Assembly: GCF_003986935.1 (NCBI RefSeq) | Contig: NZ_RJZE01000012.1 | Span: forward strand, 124,001 to 188,000 | Reading direction: 5' to 3' | Source: Paraburkholderia kururiensis JCM 10599 = LMG 19447 | Lineage (GTDB): Bacteria > Pseudomonadota > Gammaproteobacteria > Burkholderiales > Burkholderiaceae | DNA: 64,000 nt | In this document: positions 9,160 through 17,952 of the stretch, in pieces | Layout of the letters: each line of letters starts with the position of its first letter | Numbering within the stretch: position 1 is the first letter of the stretch | Translations under genes and position numbers: made by a program | The notes under the pieces: generated by a model | The model's input: the letters and a program-made list of their open reading frames with translations, nothing else | What the model was told of the DNA's origin: nothing | Database searches by the model: none

Positions 9160-9938
9160 ACGCGAGCCCCCTTCATAACCGCCAGCCGGCCGGCACCAGC
9201 AGTTCCCTCGTCGTACGCAACCTCAAGAAGCGCTACGGCTCGCGCACGGTCGTGAAAGACGTGTCGCTCGACGTGAAGAGCGGCGAAGTGGTCGGGCTGC
9301 TCGGGCCGAACGGCGCGGGCAAGACCACGTCGTTCTACATGATCGTGGGACTCGTGCCGCTCGATGCCGGCGAGATCGACCTGAACGGCCAGTCCATCAG
9401 CCTGTTGCCCATCCACAAGCGCGCATCGCTCGGGCTGTCGTATCTTCCGCAGGAAGCCTCGGTATTCCGCAAGCTCACCGTCGAGCAGAACATTCGCGCG
9501 GTGCTCGAACTTCAGCATGACGGCGCCGGCAAGCGGCTCTCGAAGGAAGCGATCACGGAGCGCACGGAAGCGCTGCTCGACGAGTTGCAGATCGCGCATC
9601 TGCGTGAGAACCCGGCGCTGTCGCTCTCGGGCGGCGAACGGCGACGCGTGGAAATTGCGCGCGCACTCGCCACGGACCCGGCTTTCATTCTGCTCGACGA
9701 ACCGTTCGCGGGCGTGGACCCGATCGCCGTTCTCGAAATTCAGAAGATCGTGAAGTTCCTGAAGCAGCGCAACATCGGTGTGCTGATCACCGACCATAAC
9801 GTTCGCGAAACGCTAGGTATCTGCGATCACGCGTACATCATCAGCGACGGAAGCGTGCTGGCGGCAGGCGCACCGGGCGACATCATCGAGAACGAAAGCG
9901 TGCGCCGCGTCTATCTGGGCGAACACTTCCGCATGTAG
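9156..9938 (+). CDS. lptB: LPS export ABC transporter ATP-binding protein LptB
   Basis: 260 residues with a GTG start overlapping the lptA stop. Cytoplasmic ATPase that powers LPS extraction by LptFG. Walker A is GPNGAGKTT, the signature is LSGGERRRVEIARAL, Walker B is FILLDEPFAGVDP and the switch His is in LITDHNVRETL. The first 15 residues before LVVRNLKKRYG are poorly conserved. Last gene of the KDO/LPS block before a 290-base gap to rpoN. Confidence 0.95.
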   Translation: MNASPLHNRQPAGTSSSLVVRNLKKRYGSRTVVKDVSLDVKSGEVVGLLGPNGAGKTTSFYMIVGLVPLDAGEIDLNGQSISLLPIHKRASLGLSYLPQEASVFRKLTVEQNIRAVLELQHDGAGKRLSKEAITERTEALLDELQIAHLRENPALSLSGGERRRVEIARALATDPAFILLDEPFAGVDPIAVLEIQKIVKFLKQRNIGVLITDHNVRETLGICDHAYIISDGSVLAAGAPGDIIENESVRRVYLGEHFRM

Positions 9939-10228
9939 ACACAGGAGAGTGGCAGAGCAAGCGCTTACGCTGCGCTCGCTCCGCTGCCTGCTTCATCAAG
10001 ACGCACCCGGCGCATGGTCACACGCCATCTGCCGGCGTCCTCTGCGCGGGGCCGCCACCCGGCCCGCTCCTTCAGCGTTTAATGAGCCGCGCCCCATCGC
10101 GCAGCAATTCCTACGCTCGCCGGCCTCGCGCCGTGCTCGCAGCCGCACCAGATCTGGGCACGCGTTTTCGCGTATGTCGCCGGGTATCGCGGTCGTGGCA
10201 AACTCTTTACAATGAATCTCAAATTGCC

Positions 10229-11737
10229 ATGAAAGCCAGCCTCCAACTTCGCCTGTCGCAGCATCTTGCGCTGACCCCCCAACTGCAACAGTCCATCCGG
10301 CTGCTGCAGCTGTCTACGCTCGAATTGCAACAGGAAGTCGCGACGGCGATCGCGCAGAACCCCCTGCTCGAAAACGAAGACGACTGGATCGCCAGCCCGT
10401 TGCGGGTGGCGGCAGACGGTTCCGTCATCGCGCAAACGCCCACGCCTTCGGCGCCCGAGCCGATGTCCGCCGCACCCTCGTCGTCTTCCTCAACAGAGAG
10501 TTCGGAAAGCGGCGAGCCCGCCAGCGTCGACGAATACAACGGCCTCGGCTCCGATGCCAACGGCGATGCGTCGCAGTGGAACCTCGACGACTATGGCCGC
10601 TCCGGCAACGCGTCCGACGACGACGACCTTCCGCCGCTGCAGATCCACGAATCCACCACGTCGCTGCGCGACTACCTGACGGCACAGTTGCGCGTCACGC
10701 AGGCAAGCCCGCGTGACCGCGCGCTCATCACGTTCCTCATCGAATCGCTCGACGACGAAGGCTACCTCACGGCAACGTGTGAAGAAATACTGGCCGACTT
10801 GCCAGTCGAGCTCGAGGTGGACGCCGACGAGTTGAACGCAGCACTCGCATTGCTGCAAAGCTTCGACCCGCCTGGCGTCGGCGCGCGTTCGGCATCGGAA
10901 TGCCTGAAGCTGCAGTTGCTTCGGCTCGACCCGTCGCCTACTCGCACACTCGCGCTCGAAATCGTCGCGCACCATCTGGAGTTGCTTGCCGCACGAGACT
11001 TCACTCGTCTGCGCAAACATCTGAAGGCAAGCGACGACGAACTGCGCGACGCCCATGCGCTGATCCGCTCGCTCGAACCGTTCCCGGGTGCGGCCTACGG
11101 CAAGGCCGAAGCCGACTACGTCGTGCCCGACGTGATCGTGAAGAAGACCGCACAAGGATGGCACGCCGAACTGAATCCCGAGGTCGTGCCGAAGCTGCGC
11201 ATCAATCATCTGTACGCGAACATCCTGCGCAACAACCGCGGCGATCCAGGCAGCGGCTCGTTGCGTCAGCAACTGCAGGAAGCCCGCTGGTTAATCAAAA
11301 ATATTCAGCAGCGCTTCGAAACAATCCTGCGTGTTGCGCAGGCCATTGTGGAGCGTCAGAAGAACTTTTTTGTGCACGGCGAAATTGCGATGCGCCCCTT
11401 GGTTTTGCGGGAAATAGCTGATACGCTGGGCTTACACGAGTCAACTGTCTCGCGTGTGACAACCGGCAAGTACATGCTCACCCCGTTTGGGACGCTTGAA
11501 TTTAAGTACTTCTTCGGATCGCATGTTTCGACGGATACGGGAGGCGCGGCCTCATCCACGGCCATACGCGCGCTCATCAAGCAACTGATAGGAGCAGAGA
11601 ACCCGAAATCCCCTCTTTCAGACAGCCGCATAGCCGAACTGCTGGCGGAACAGGGCTTCGTGGTGGCGCGCCGCACGGTGGCGAAGTATCGCGAGGCGCT
11701 CAAGATTCCAGCGGTCAACCTGCGCAAGTCTCTTTAG
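10229..11737 (+). CDS. rpoN: RNA polymerase sigma-54 factor RpoN
   Basis: 502 residues. Enhancer-dependent sigma factor for nitrogen and other regulons. Region I is the Gln/Leu-rich start MKASLQLRLSQHLALTPQLQQ; an acidic, Ser/Pro-rich region II follows (about residues 60-130); the core-binding domain, the HTH (REIADTLGLHESTVSRVTTGKYM) and the RpoN box (ARRTVAKYRE) close the protein. Start ATG at 10229 gives the standard region I; the upstream in-frame extension is not conserved. GC content drops locally in the HTH-coding part (about 11290-11600), but the frame and motifs stay intact. Confidence 0.96.
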   Translation: MKASLQLRLSQHLALTPQLQQSIRLLQLSTLELQQEVATAIAQNPLLENEDDWIASPLRVAADGSVIAQTPTPSAPEPMSAAPSSSSSTESSESGEPASVDEYNGLGSDANGDASQWNLDDYGRSGNASDDDDLPPLQIHESTTSLRDYLTAQLRVTQASPRDRALITFLIESLDDEGYLTATCEEILADLPVELEVDADELNAALALLQSFDPPGVGARSASECLKLQLLRLDPSPTRTLALEIVAHHLELLAARDFTRLRKHLKASDDELRDAHALIRSLEPFPGAAYGKAEADYVVPDVIVKKTAQGWHAELNPEVVPKLRINHLYANILRNNRGDPGSGSLRQQLQEARWLIKNIQQRFETILRVAQAIVERQKNFFVHGEIAMRPLVLREIADTLGLHESTVSRVTTGKYMLTPFGTLEFKYFFGSHVSTDTGGAASSTAIRALIKQLIGAENPKSPLSDSRIAELLAEQGFVVARRTVAKYREALKIPAVNLRKSL

Positions 11738-11908
11738 CCCGTTGCTTATCGCGACGGGCGTTTTCCGGCCGCGTCGCTGTTGGCGGGGATGGCCGGCCGA
11801 TGCGGCCCGTCCGTAGTCAGTCTCGGGGAGACGGCATAAATCGGACAGCAGTCGACCGGTATCGCCGCATTCGAACGCGCACGGCGGCCATCAGCCTGGA
11901 GAAGCACG

Positions 11909-12268
11909 ATGAATCTGAAGATCAGTGGACACCATCTCGAAGTAACGCCAGCGTTGCGAGAATACGTGATCACCAAACTGGATAGGGTGCTAAGACATTT
12001 CGATCAGGTAATCGATGGCAATGTGGTCCTCTCGGTCGACAATCACAGGGAAAAGGACAAGAGACAGAAGGTTGAAATCAGTCTTCATCTGAAGGGCAAA
12101 GACATCTTCATCGAAAGCGCGAACGGCGATCTGTATGCTGCCATCGACGTGATGGTCGACAAGTTGGACCGGCAGGTTGTGCGCCACAAAGATCGCGTAC
12201 AGGGGCATCAGCACGAGGCCATCAAGCATCAAGCCACCACGCCGCCCGTCGAAGTCCCACCGCAATAA
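11909..12268 (+). CDS. hpf: Ribosome hibernation-promoting factor
   Basis: 119 residues. Binds the 30S subunit in stationary phase and stabilises inactive ribosomes. MNLKISGHHLEVTPALREYVITKLDRV is the conserved Hpf/YfiA start, and DLYAAIDVMVDKLDRQVVRHKDR is the helix that binds 16S rRNA. It is the short form: the C-terminal dimerisation domain of long HPF is absent. A GGAG Shine-Dalgarno sequence precedes the ATG. Followed by a strong terminator. Confidence 0.95.
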   Translation: MNLKISGHHLEVTPALREYVITKLDRVLRHFDQVIDGNVVLSVDNHREKDKRQKVEISLHLKGKDIFIESANGDLYAAIDVMVDKLDRQVVRHKDRVQGHQHEAIKHQATTPPVEVPPQ

Positions 12269-12312
12269 GACGAAGGTGGCACGGCCCGCGCGGCCACGGA
12301 CAGTCCGGCTGG

Positions 12313-12360
12313 CAGCCCATGAAAAAACCGCCCGAAACCGGGCGGTTTTTTCATGGGCTG
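12313..12360. terminator. Strong bidirectional intrinsic terminator after hpf
   Basis: A perfect 22-bp stem (12313-12334 with 12339-12360) with a 4-base AAAC loop. The core CCGCCCG/CGGGCGG is flanked by six A/T pairs, so the plus strand reads a GC stem followed by six T residues. The symmetry allows action in both directions. Confidence 0.85.
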
Positions 12361-12455
12361 GGCATGACGGCTAATGGGATAACCGCGACGAACGCCAGGT
12401 TTCGATGCCTGGGTGAATGCATGGCGCATCGCACCATGCCGATGTATGCTTGTTC

Positions 12456-12461
12456 TATAAT
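12456..12461 (+). promoter_or_regulatory. Possible -10 element for ptsN
   Basis: TATAAT at 12456-12461, downstream of the hpf terminator and 146 bases before the ptsN ATG. No convincing -35 hexamer is seen at the right distance, so this is only a candidate. Confidence 0.3.
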
Positions 12462-12606
12462 GTTTCGGTCACTTTCGGGGCATTTCCGCCGGAGTCCCGT
12501 TAAAAAAGGGGTTTCGTCGCACTTCGCCGTGAGCATCCTGTCAGACATGGAATATCCGTCACCCGCCGCGGCAAGCAGCATCCAGGCCACGTTTTCGCCT
12601 GCCAAC

Positions 12607-13062
12607 ATGAATCGTTTAGCCAAAATTCTTCCACTCGAGAACGTCGTCGTCGGACTCTCCGTCACCAGCAAGAAACGCGTGTTCGAGCAAGCGGGCCTGA
12701 TCTTCGAAAACCAGAACGGCATCGCCCGCAGTACGGTGACCGACAATCTGTTTGCGCGGGAACGCCTCGGGTCCACTGGCCTCGGCGAAGGTGTGGCCAT
12801 CCCGCACGGACGCATCAAGGGCCTCAAGCAGCCGCTCGCCGCCTTCGTGCGTCTCGCGGCGCCCATTCCGTTCGAGGCGCCGGACGGCCAGCCTGTCTCG
12901 CTGCTGATCTTCCTGCTCGTACCCGAGCAAGCCACGCAGCAACACCTCGAAATTCTCTCGGAAATCGCCCAGTTGCTCTCGGACCGGGAAACGCGCGAGC
13001 GCCTGCACACCGAAGAAGACCGCGAAGCATTGCATCGCCTGCTCACCCAGTGGCAACCTTGA
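12607..13062 (+). CDS. ptsN: PTS IIA-like nitrogen regulatory protein PtsN
   Basis: 151 residues. EIIA-Ntr phosphoacceptor of the nitrogen PTS; a regulator rather than a sugar transporter subunit. The active-site His is in GEGVAIPHGRIKGL, and the N-terminus MNRLAKILPLENVV is typical. An alternative in-frame ATG at 12550 would add 19 residues; neither start has a clear Shine-Dalgarno sequence, and 12607 is preferred by similarity to known N-termini. Adjacent to hprK and rapZ, the usual rpoN neighbourhood. Confidence 0.9.
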   Translation: MNRLAKILPLENVVVGLSVTSKKRVFEQAGLIFENQNGIARSTVTDNLFARERLGSTGLGEGVAIPHGRIKGLKQPLAAFVRLAAPIPFEAPDGQPVSLLIFLLVPEQATQQHLEILSEIAQLLSDRETRERLHTEEDREALHRLLTQWQP

Positions 13063-13214
13063 CGTATCGCGGCCGGCCCGCCCGGCGAAAGACCGCTCTC
13101 CCCCCGACGCCGCACTCCGCGCAACACGGCTGAGGTACGCCCCATCCGATGCGCCCACCGGGCAGCCTCGCTCCGGAACGCCGGACGAGCGGCCCACCTT
13201 GGAGTCTTGGATTC

Positions 13215-14183
13215 ATGGACACCTCCAGCATCAACGCCCAAAGCATCTTCGACGACAACGCCGCCACGCTGAAGCTCAGCTGGCTGACGGGGCATGAAGG
13301 CTGGGAACGCGGCTTCTCGGCCGAAACGGTGGTAAATGCGACGTCGAGCGCCGACCTCGTGGGCCACCTGAACCTGATCCACCCGAACCGCATCCAGGTG
13401 CTGGGCGAGGCGGAGGTCAATTACTACCAGCGCCAGACCGACGAAGACCGCTCGCGGCACATGGCCGAGCTGATCGCCCTCGAGCCGCCGTTCCTCGTCG
13501 TCGCCGGCGGCGTCGCCGCCCCGCCGGAACTCGTGTTGCGCTGTACCCGCTCGTCCACGCCGCTCTTCACCACGCCGATGTCGGCGGCCGCGGTGATCGA
13601 CAGTCTGCGCCTCTACATGTCGCGCATCCTCGCGCCACGCGCCACGCTGCATGGCGTATTCCTCGACATCCTCGGCATGGGCGTGCTGCTCACGGGCGAC
13701 TCGGGTCTCGGCAAGAGCGAACTGGGTCTGGAGCTGATCAGCCGCGGCCACGGCCTCGTGGCCGACGACGCCGTCGACTTCGTGCGGCTCGGCCCCGACT
13801 TCGTGGAGGGCCGCTGCCCGCCGCTGCTGCAGAATCTGCTCGAAGTGCGCGGCCTTGGCCTGCTCGACATCAAGACGATCTTCGGCGAAACGGCGGTGCG
13901 CCGCAAAATGAAGCTGAAGCTGATCGTCCAGCTGGTGCGCCGCCCCGACGGCGAATTCCAGCGCCTGCCGCTGGAAAGCCAGACGGTCGACGTGCTCGGC
14001 CTGCCCATCAGCAAGGTCACGATTCAGGTTGCGGCCGGCCGCAACCTCGCGGTGCTCGTGGAAGCCGCCGTGCGCAACACGATCCTGCAACTGCGCGGCA
14101 TCGATACGCTGCGCGACTTCATGGACCGCCAGCGCCTCGCCATGCAGGATCCGGACAGCCAGTTCCCCGGCAAGCTGATGTAG
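13215..14183 (+). CDS. hprK: HPr(Ser) kinase/phosphorylase
   Basis: 322 residues. Phosphorylates and dephosphorylates a serine on HPr-type proteins. The Walker A loop is GDSGLGKSE (about residue 157), the following LVADDAVDFVRL is the family's acidic segment, and EVRGLGLLDIKTIFG is the HprK signature. The Gram-negative betaproteobacterial form, with a divergent N-terminal domain. Its partner HPr is not adjacent. Start at MDTSSINAQSIF; an upstream in-frame ATG would add 22 arginine/proline-rich residues not typical of the family. Confidence 0.95.
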   Translation: MDTSSINAQSIFDDNAATLKLSWLTGHEGWERGFSAETVVNATSSADLVGHLNLIHPNRIQVLGEAEVNYYQRQTDEDRSRHMAELIALEPPFLVVAGGVAAPPELVLRCTRSSTPLFTTPMSAAAVIDSLRLYMSRILAPRATLHGVFLDILGMGVLLTGDSGLGKSELGLELISRGHGLVADDAVDFVRLGPDFVEGRCPPLLQNLLEVRGLGLLDIKTIFGETAVRRKMKLKLIVQLVRRPDGEFQRLPLESQTVDVLGLPISKVTIQVAAGRNLAVLVEAAVRNTILQLRGIDTLRDFMDRQRLAMQDPDSQFPGKLM

Positions 14184-14216
14184 CGCCGCGCCAGCCGGGC
14201 AGGCGCGCGGGGCAGA

Positions 14217-14225
14217 TGCTATGAT
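14217..14225 (+). promoter_or_regulatory. Possible extended -10 promoter of rapZ
   Basis: TG at 14217-14218, one base, then TATGAT at 14220-14225 match an extended -10. Predicted start about 14232, leaving a 5' leader of roughly 18 bases before the rapZ ATG at 14250. No clear -35. Confidence 0.4.
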
Positions 14226-14249
14226 GAAACGAACCGTTTCCCCACTCCC

Positions 14250-15143
14250 ATGCGCATTATCCTGATCACCGGCATCTCCGGCTCCGGCAAGTCTGTTGCG
14301 TTGAACGCGCTCGAAGACGCGGGGTATTACTGCGTCGATAATCTGCCACCGCGTTTTCTCCCACAGCTCGCCGCCTATCTGGCCAGCGACGGCCAGGAGC
14401 AGCTGGCGGTAGCCATCGACGCCCGTTCGAGCGCTTCGCTCGACGAAATGCCCGCGATGATCCGCGATCTCTCGCGCCAGCACGACGTGCGCGTGCTGTT
14501 CCTGAACGCCAGCACGCAGTCACTGATCCAGCGCTTCTCGGAAACGCGCCGCCGCCACCCGTTGTCGGGCTCCACACTGCATGACGCCGACGTCGGGCTG
14601 CTCACGTCGCTTGAGGAAGCAATCGAGCATGAGCGGGAGCTGGTCGCGGGGCTTGCCGAATTCGGCCATCAGATCGACACGAGCAATCTGCGCGCGAATG
14701 CGCTGCGCGCCTGGGTGAAGCGCTTCGTCGAGCAGGAACGCAGCAGTCTCGCGCTCACCTTCGAGTCGTTCGGCTTCAAACGCGGCGTGCCGCTAGACGC
14801 CGACTTTGTGTTCGACGTGCGCACCCTGCCGAATCCCTATTACGACCGTGAGCTGCGTCCGTTGACGGGCCTGGACCGGCCCGTGATCGACTACCTGAAC
14901 GCGTTGCCCGTCGTGCGCGAAATGATCGACGACATCCACGCGTTTCTCGTGAAGTGGCTTCCTCGTTTCAGCGAAGACAATCGCAGCTATCTCACCGTCG
15001 CAATTGGCTGCACGGGCGGTCAACACCGCTCGGTATTCATCGCAGAGACGCTCGCCGCGCGTCTTGCGAAAGAAGCAAACGTTATCGTGCGGCACCGCGA
15101 TGCGCCACTGGACGTAGGCGAATCGTCGAAGCTCGTTGCCTGA
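14250..15143 (+). CDS. rapZ: RNase adapter protein RapZ
   Basis: 297 residues. In Enterobacteria RapZ presents the sRNA GlmZ to RNase E and so controls GlmS; here the target is not known. The Walker A loop is GISGSGKSV at residue about 7, the mid-protein DVRTLPNPYYDRELRPLTG is typical, and the C-terminal domain has AIGCTGGQHRSVFIAE. The length matches the family. Its place next to ptsN and hprK is the standard arrangement. No Shine-Dalgarno sequence is evident before the ATG. Confidence 0.95.
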   Translation: MRIILITGISGSGKSVALNALEDAGYYCVDNLPPRFLPQLAAYLASDGQEQLAVAIDARSSASLDEMPAMIRDLSRQHDVRVLFLNASTQSLIQRFSETRRRHPLSGSTLHDADVGLLTSLEEAIEHERELVAGLAEFGHQIDTSNLRANALRAWVKRFVEQERSSLALTFESFGFKRGVPLDADFVFDVRTLPNPYYDRELRPLTGLDRPVIDYLNALPVVREMIDDIHAFLVKWLPRFSEDNRSYLTVAIGCTGGQHRSVFIAETLAARLAKEANVIVRHRDAPLDVGESSKLVA

Positions 15144-15223
15144 ACGGCCGTGCCGACTGGCCGCGCCTAACTGGCCGTGCTCAACTGGCCGCGCCGCGCG
15201 GCCTTAACCGAAAGCGTTGCGCC

Positions 15224-15859
15224 ATGTCCTCTACCAATGCCGTACTCGCCGATCTGCCGCTGTTCCCGCTGCACACGGTGCTCTTCCCCGACGGCCTGCT
15301 GCCGCTGAAGATCTTCGAGGCGCGTTACCTGGACATGGCGCGCACCTGCCTGCGCGAGAACACGCCGTTCGGCGTATGCCTGCTGAAGAGCGGTGGCGAA
15401 GTAGCTCAGCCGGACGAACCTTCGGTGCCGGAAGCGACCGGGTGCCTGGCCGAGATCGAACAATGCGACGTCGAAACGTTCGGCATGCTGCTGGTGCGCG
15501 CACGCGGCACACGGCGCTTCCGGCTGCTGACGCATCGGGTGGAAGCAAGCGGCCTTCTGGTCGGCATGGCCGAGCCGATCGGCGACGACGCGCCGCTGGA
15601 AGGCACCGACCGGCTCGCGAAATTCGGCGCGTGCGCGGAGGTGCTGGAACGCATCATCGAAACGATTCGCGAGCGCGATCCGGACAGCGTGCCGTTCGCC
15701 GAACCGTTCCGCCTCGACGACCCGACGTGGGTATCGAACCGGCTCGCCGAAGTGCTGCCCGTCGCGCTGCGGGCGCGGCAAAAGCTCATGGAATTGCAGG
15801 ACGCCGGTGCGCGCATCGACGTCGTGCATCACTACATGCAGCAGCATCAACTGCTGTAG
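15224..15859 (+). CDS. Lon N-terminal (substrate-binding) domain protein
   Basis: 211 residues. LPLFPLHTVLFPDGLLPLKIFEARYLDM is the LON substrate-binding (PUA-like) motif; the protein ends after this domain and a helical part (ARQKLMELQDAGARIDVVHHYM), with no AAA or protease domain. Stand-alone LON-domain proteins are common and their role is not well defined. Converges on mutY with a 32-base gap. Confidence 0.9.
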   Translation: MSSTNAVLADLPLFPLHTVLFPDGLLPLKIFEARYLDMARTCLRENTPFGVCLLKSGGEVAQPDEPSVPEATGCLAEIEQCDVETFGMLLVRARGTRRFRLLTHRVEASGLLVGMAEPIGDDAPLEGTDRLAKFGACAEVLERIIETIRERDPDSVPFAEPFRLDDPTWVSNRLAEVLPVALRARQKLMELQDAGARIDVVHHYMQQHQLL

Positions 15860-15891
15860 GCGGCGCGGCGCTCGCTGCAACCGCGAACCCG

Positions 15892-16998
15892 CTATAGCAA
15901 CGAGCCGCGCAATCCGTCGAGCAGCTTGCGCACGGGCGCAGGCACCCCATACGAATCGATATCGTTGAGCAAGACCCAGGCTGTCTCTGCAGCGCCGGCC
16001 ATAGGCTGCGCATTCGCGATGCGATCCATTTCGACCACACGCGGTTCGATATCGAGCCTGAAGTGCGTGAACGTGTGCGTAAGCGACGCAAGCGCAGAAG
16101 CGGCGCCCCGCGCACCGAACGTGCGCGCGCGATCCGCAAGTGCGACTTCGTCTGCCGCCTCGGGCAGGCTCCACAGGCCACCCCAAATGCCTGACGGCGG
16201 ACGCCGCTCCAGCATCACGGCATCCCCATCGAGCAGCACGAGCATCCACGTACGGCGCGTCGGCACGGTCTTCTTGGGCCGGGCCGCCGGCAGTTCACGC
16301 TGGCGGCCCGTTGTGTTCGCAACGCAATCGTCGGCAAACGGGCAACGCGCGCATTCGGGCTTGCCGCGCACGCAGAGCGTGGCGCCCAGATCCATGAGCC
16401 CCTGGGTGTAGGCGGTGACGTCGGCGTCGCTGGCCTCGGCACCCGGCACCAGCGACTCGGCGAGCGACCACATCGCCGTTTCCACGCGCTTGTCGCCAGG
16501 AAATCCCTCCACGCCGAACACGCGCGCGAGCACGCGCTTCACGTTGCCGTCGAGAATCGTGGCCCGCGCGCCGAATGCGAACGACGCGATGGCGGCGGCC
16601 GTCGAACGGCCAATGCCCGGCAGTTCCGCGAGCGCGTCCACCGTACCGGGAAACACCCCGCCGTGCTCATCCACCACTACCTGGGCGCATCGATGCAGGT
16701 TGCGAGCGCGCGAGTAATAGCCGAGCCCAGCCCACAGTGCCATCACGTCGTCGAGCGGTGCGGCGGCGAGCGCCGCCACGTCCGGGAATCGCTCCAGAAA
16801 ACGCGCGTAATACGGAATCACCGTGGAGACCTGCGTCTGCTGCAGCATGATCTCTGAAAGCCAGATGCGATAGGCGTCGCGCGTGTTCTGCCACGGCAGG
16901 TCGTGACGGCCGTGCTGTCGCTGCCACGCGATGAGCCGCGCTGAAAATGCGGCATACGTGTGCTGCGCGGACGAGGAAAGAACGGTGGGAGCGAGCAT
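15892..16998 (-). CDS. mutY: A/G-specific adenine DNA glycosylase MutY
   Basis: 368 residues. Removes adenine mispaired with 8-oxoguanine. Visible: RIWLSEIMLQQTQVSTVIPYY (catalytic Glu in SEIMLQQT), the helix-hairpin-helix LPGIGRSTAAAI followed by the catalytic Asp in ILDGNVKRVLAR, the 4Fe-4S cluster cysteines C-x6-C-x2-C-x5-C (CVRGKPECARCPFADDC), and a Nudix-like C-terminal domain that reads 8-oxoG. It lies 36 bases after mutM on the same strand, so the two GO-repair enzymes are probably cotranscribed. Confidence 0.96.
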   Translation of the reverse strand: MLAPTVLSSSAQHTYAAFSARLIAWQRQHGRHDLPWQNTRDAYRIWLSEIMLQQTQVSTVIPYYARFLERFPDVAALAAAPLDDVMALWAGLGYYSRARNLHRCAQVVVDEHGGVFPGTVDALAELPGIGRSTAAAIASFAFGARATILDGNVKRVLARVFGVEGFPGDKRVETAMWSLAESLVPGAEASDADVTAYTQGLMDLGATLCVRGKPECARCPFADDCVANTTGRQRELPAARPKKTVPTRRTWMLVLLDGDAVMLERRPPSGIWGGLWSLPEAADEVALADRARTFGARGAASALASLTHTFTHFRLDIEPRVVEMDRIANAQPMAGAAETAWVLLNDIDSYGVPAPVRKLLDGLRGSLL

Positions 16999-17034
16999 GA
17001 AAAGAGGGGAAGCAAGGAGAAGCGAAGCCGGGTC

Positions 17035-17865
17035 TCAGCGCTGACAGACCGGGCAATAGTAGGTGGAGCGCTGGCCCTGAACGATCTGCCGGATCGGCGT
17101 GCCGCACACGCGGCACGGTTGGCCAGCGCGATCATAGACGAAATAGTCCAGCTGGAAATAACCGCTCTCGCCGTCGCTGCCCACGAAATCGCGCAGCGTG
17201 CTCCCGCCCTTCTCGATGGCGGCGGCGAGCGTCGCTCTGATAGCGTCCGCAAGCAGTTCATAACGGGCGAGCGACACGCGGCCTGCCGGCGTGGTAGGCC
17301 GAATGCCCGCGCGAAAGAGGCTCTCCGATGCGTAGATGTTGCCCACGCCCACCACGATGTCGCCGGCTAGCAGCGCCTGCTTGACCGAGACCTTGCGGCC
17401 GCGCGTTTTCCGGTGCAGCAGCGCGCCCGAAAACGCCGGCGTAAACGGCTCGATGCCAAGGCTCGCGAGCAGCGGATGACCGAGCACGTCGCCCGCTTCG
17501 CGCGGATGCCACAGTACGGCGCCGAAGCGCCGCGGATCGCGAAACCGCAGAATGAAGTCGTCGAAGATCCAGTCGATGTGATCGTGCTTGCCCGCCGCGG
17601 GCAGGTGCGGCAGGTTGCGCAGCACTCGAAGCGTGCCCGTCATGCCCAGGTGTACGATGAACCAGCCTTCGTCGATCTCGAACAGCAGATACTTGCCGCG
17701 CCGCTCGACCTTGTAGACCGTACGCCCGCGCAAAAGGCGGGCGAGTCCGGCTGGAACGGGCCAGCGCAGGGCGGCAGTGCGAACGTCGACGCGCGCTACG
17801 CGACGGCCCGCGACATAAGGCTCGATTCCCCGACGGGTAACCTCAACTTCCGGCAGTTCTGGCAT
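17035..17865 (-). CDS. mutM: Formamidopyrimidine-DNA glycosylase MutM (Fpg)
   Basis: 276 residues. Excises 8-oxoguanine and cuts the AP site. The N-terminal MPELPEVEV carries the catalytic Pro2 and Glu3; the C-terminal zinc finger CRVCGTPIRQIVQGQRSTYYCPVC has the four cysteines. The start is fixed by the requirement for Pro2; the reading frame is open far upstream, through the divergent gene. Divergent from the TPR gene across 87 bases, upstream of mutY. Confidence 0.97.
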   Translation of the reverse strand: MPELPEVEVTRRGIEPYVAGRRVARVDVRTAALRWPVPAGLARLLRGRTVYKVERRGKYLLFEIDEGWFIVHLGMTGTLRVLRNLPHLPAAGKHDHIDWIFDDFILRFRDPRRFGAVLWHPREAGDVLGHPLLASLGIEPFTPAFSGALLHRKTRGRKVSVKQALLAGDIVVGVGNIYASESLFRAGIRPTTPAGRVSLARYELLADAIRATLAAAIEKGGSTLRDFVGSDGESGYFQLDYFVYDRAGQPCRVCGTPIRQIVQGQRSTYYCPVCQR

Positions 17866-17952
17866 GTCTAAGTGGTTTGCTGGCTGCGTGGCCGATTGTG
17901 CGCTTATTGTAGCGAGCGCGTTACAATCGTCCGAAACATTCAACGGATTTCC

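Larger units (their letters stand above)
12269..12606. other. 338-base gap between hpf and ptsN
   Basis: Holds the hpf terminator (12313-12360), a TATAAT-like element at 12456-12461 and about 140 bases of untranslated leader before ptsN. No coding sequence is convincing: the open frame that runs through it into ptsN lacks family-like residues before MNRLAKILP. Confidence 0.6.

Noticed and set aside
11290..11600. Lower GC in part of rpoN as a sign of recent transfer
   Set aside because: The sequence there encodes the conserved HTH without disruption, and the flanks are ordinary; codon bias of a conserved region suffices.
12351..14483. A 710-codon minus-strand open frame across ptsN and hprK
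   Set aside because: It runs antisense to two well-defined genes and through the intergenic regions, with no family signature.
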